The position numbers and the translations under genes are program-made. Positions 63,968 through 64,000 of a stretch of DNA of 64,000 nt are shown here, in pieces (the first letter of the stretch is position 1; each line of letters starts with the position of its first letter). The DNA comes from an uncultured Kushneria sp. (GTDB taxonomy: Bacteria > Pseudomonadota > Gammaproteobacteria > Pseudomonadales > Halomonadaceae): contig NZ_CANMFC010000007.1 in NCBI RefSeq assembly GCF_947497025.1, positions 124,001 to 188,000 of the forward strand, written 5' to 3'. The notes under the pieces are model-generated. The model did not search any database, was not told the origin of the DNA, and saw only the letters and a program-made list of their open reading frames with translations.

Positions 63968-64000
63968 ATGCTTGAACTGTGTCTCCAGCACCGGCAGGGC
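63968..64000 (+). CDS. modC: Molybdate ABC importer ATPase, 5' end only
   Basis: The first eleven codons (MLELCLQHRQG) resemble the ModC N-terminus MLELNFSQ. Position after modB makes ModC very likely; the rest lies outside the window. Confidence 0.75.
   Translation, partial: MLELCLQHRQG

Overview
The window looks like a chromosomal segment of a moderately halophilic gammaproteobacterium, most likely Halomonadaceae (Halomonas or Kushneria type). This is inferred from protein character, from gene neighbourhoods (uvrC-pgsA-tRNA-Gly-Cys-Leu, sdhE-ygfX, lapAB-pyrF, apbC-dcd) and from very acidic exported proteins. No rRNA or other definitive taxonomic marker is present. Most of the segment is ordinary core genome of fairly high GC. 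Two stretches look acquired or accessory, at about 15.6-25.8 kb and 29.2-33.3 kb.

Layout: 0-8 kb holds the groESL chaperonin operon with a sigma-32-like promoter, fxsA, a comEA-like gene, pyrF, lapAB (lipopolysaccharide assembly control), ihfB, sdhE-ygfX and an FUSC-type inner-membrane protein. 8.2-15.3 kb is a dipeptide/oligopeptide ABC importer (dppA, dppB, dppC, dppD, dppF) with an LD-carboxypeptidase gene inside it, which suggests peptide uptake linked to murein peptide recycling. 15.6-16.6 kb codes for an unrecognised 336-residue protein with an effector-like C-terminal motif.

16.7-25.8 kb is a metal and redox island. It contains a truncated metallo-beta-lactamase-fold gene, a TlpA-like lipoprotein, decayed SCO1 and PCu(A)C copper-chaperone remnants, a 1-Cys peroxiredoxin, CcdA, a CadR/PbrR-type MerR regulator, a CDF-like cation transporter, a ZIP transporter, extra-looking lnt and lspA genes, and a broken ISL3-family transposase. 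It ends against the 3' end of a tRNA-Leu gene. A second MerR regulator with a P-type ATPase lies at 53.8-56.8 kb. Nearly identical MerR-type operators precede the peroxiredoxin, the CDF gene and the P-type ATPase, so the two loci may form one regulon.

26-33 kb: tRNA genes, pgsA, uvrC, a complete IS1380-family element with inverted repeats and a 5-bp target duplication, a CBS-domain protein, three small uncharacterised proteins, a LexA-box palindrome and an orphan Rz/Rz1-like spanin gene pair with no other phage gene nearby. 33-46 kb: argF, grxD, rnt, argG, an HlyU-family protein, a SulP transporter, a tRNA-queuosine mannosyltransferase homologue, nth, an rsxB-like ferredoxin, a CHASE4/GGDEF diguanylate cyclase and metG. 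46-64 kb: DoxX, a YkgJ-like protein, a spermidine-synthase-like protein, an aldehyde dehydrogenase, a TerB-like protein, esterases, arfB, apbC, dcd, the metal ATPase locus, glpT, a Fur-box-flanked esterase/YncE pair, two paralogous acidic secreted proteins and the molybdate operon (a ModE-like regulator, modA, modB and the first codons of modC, cut by the window edge).

No CRISPR array, rRNA operon or origin was seen. The best candidates for something undescribed are the LexA-box/spanin region (31.7-33.3 kb), the effector-like protein at 15.6 kb and the paired aspartate/threonine-rich exported proteins at 60.7-61.6 kb.
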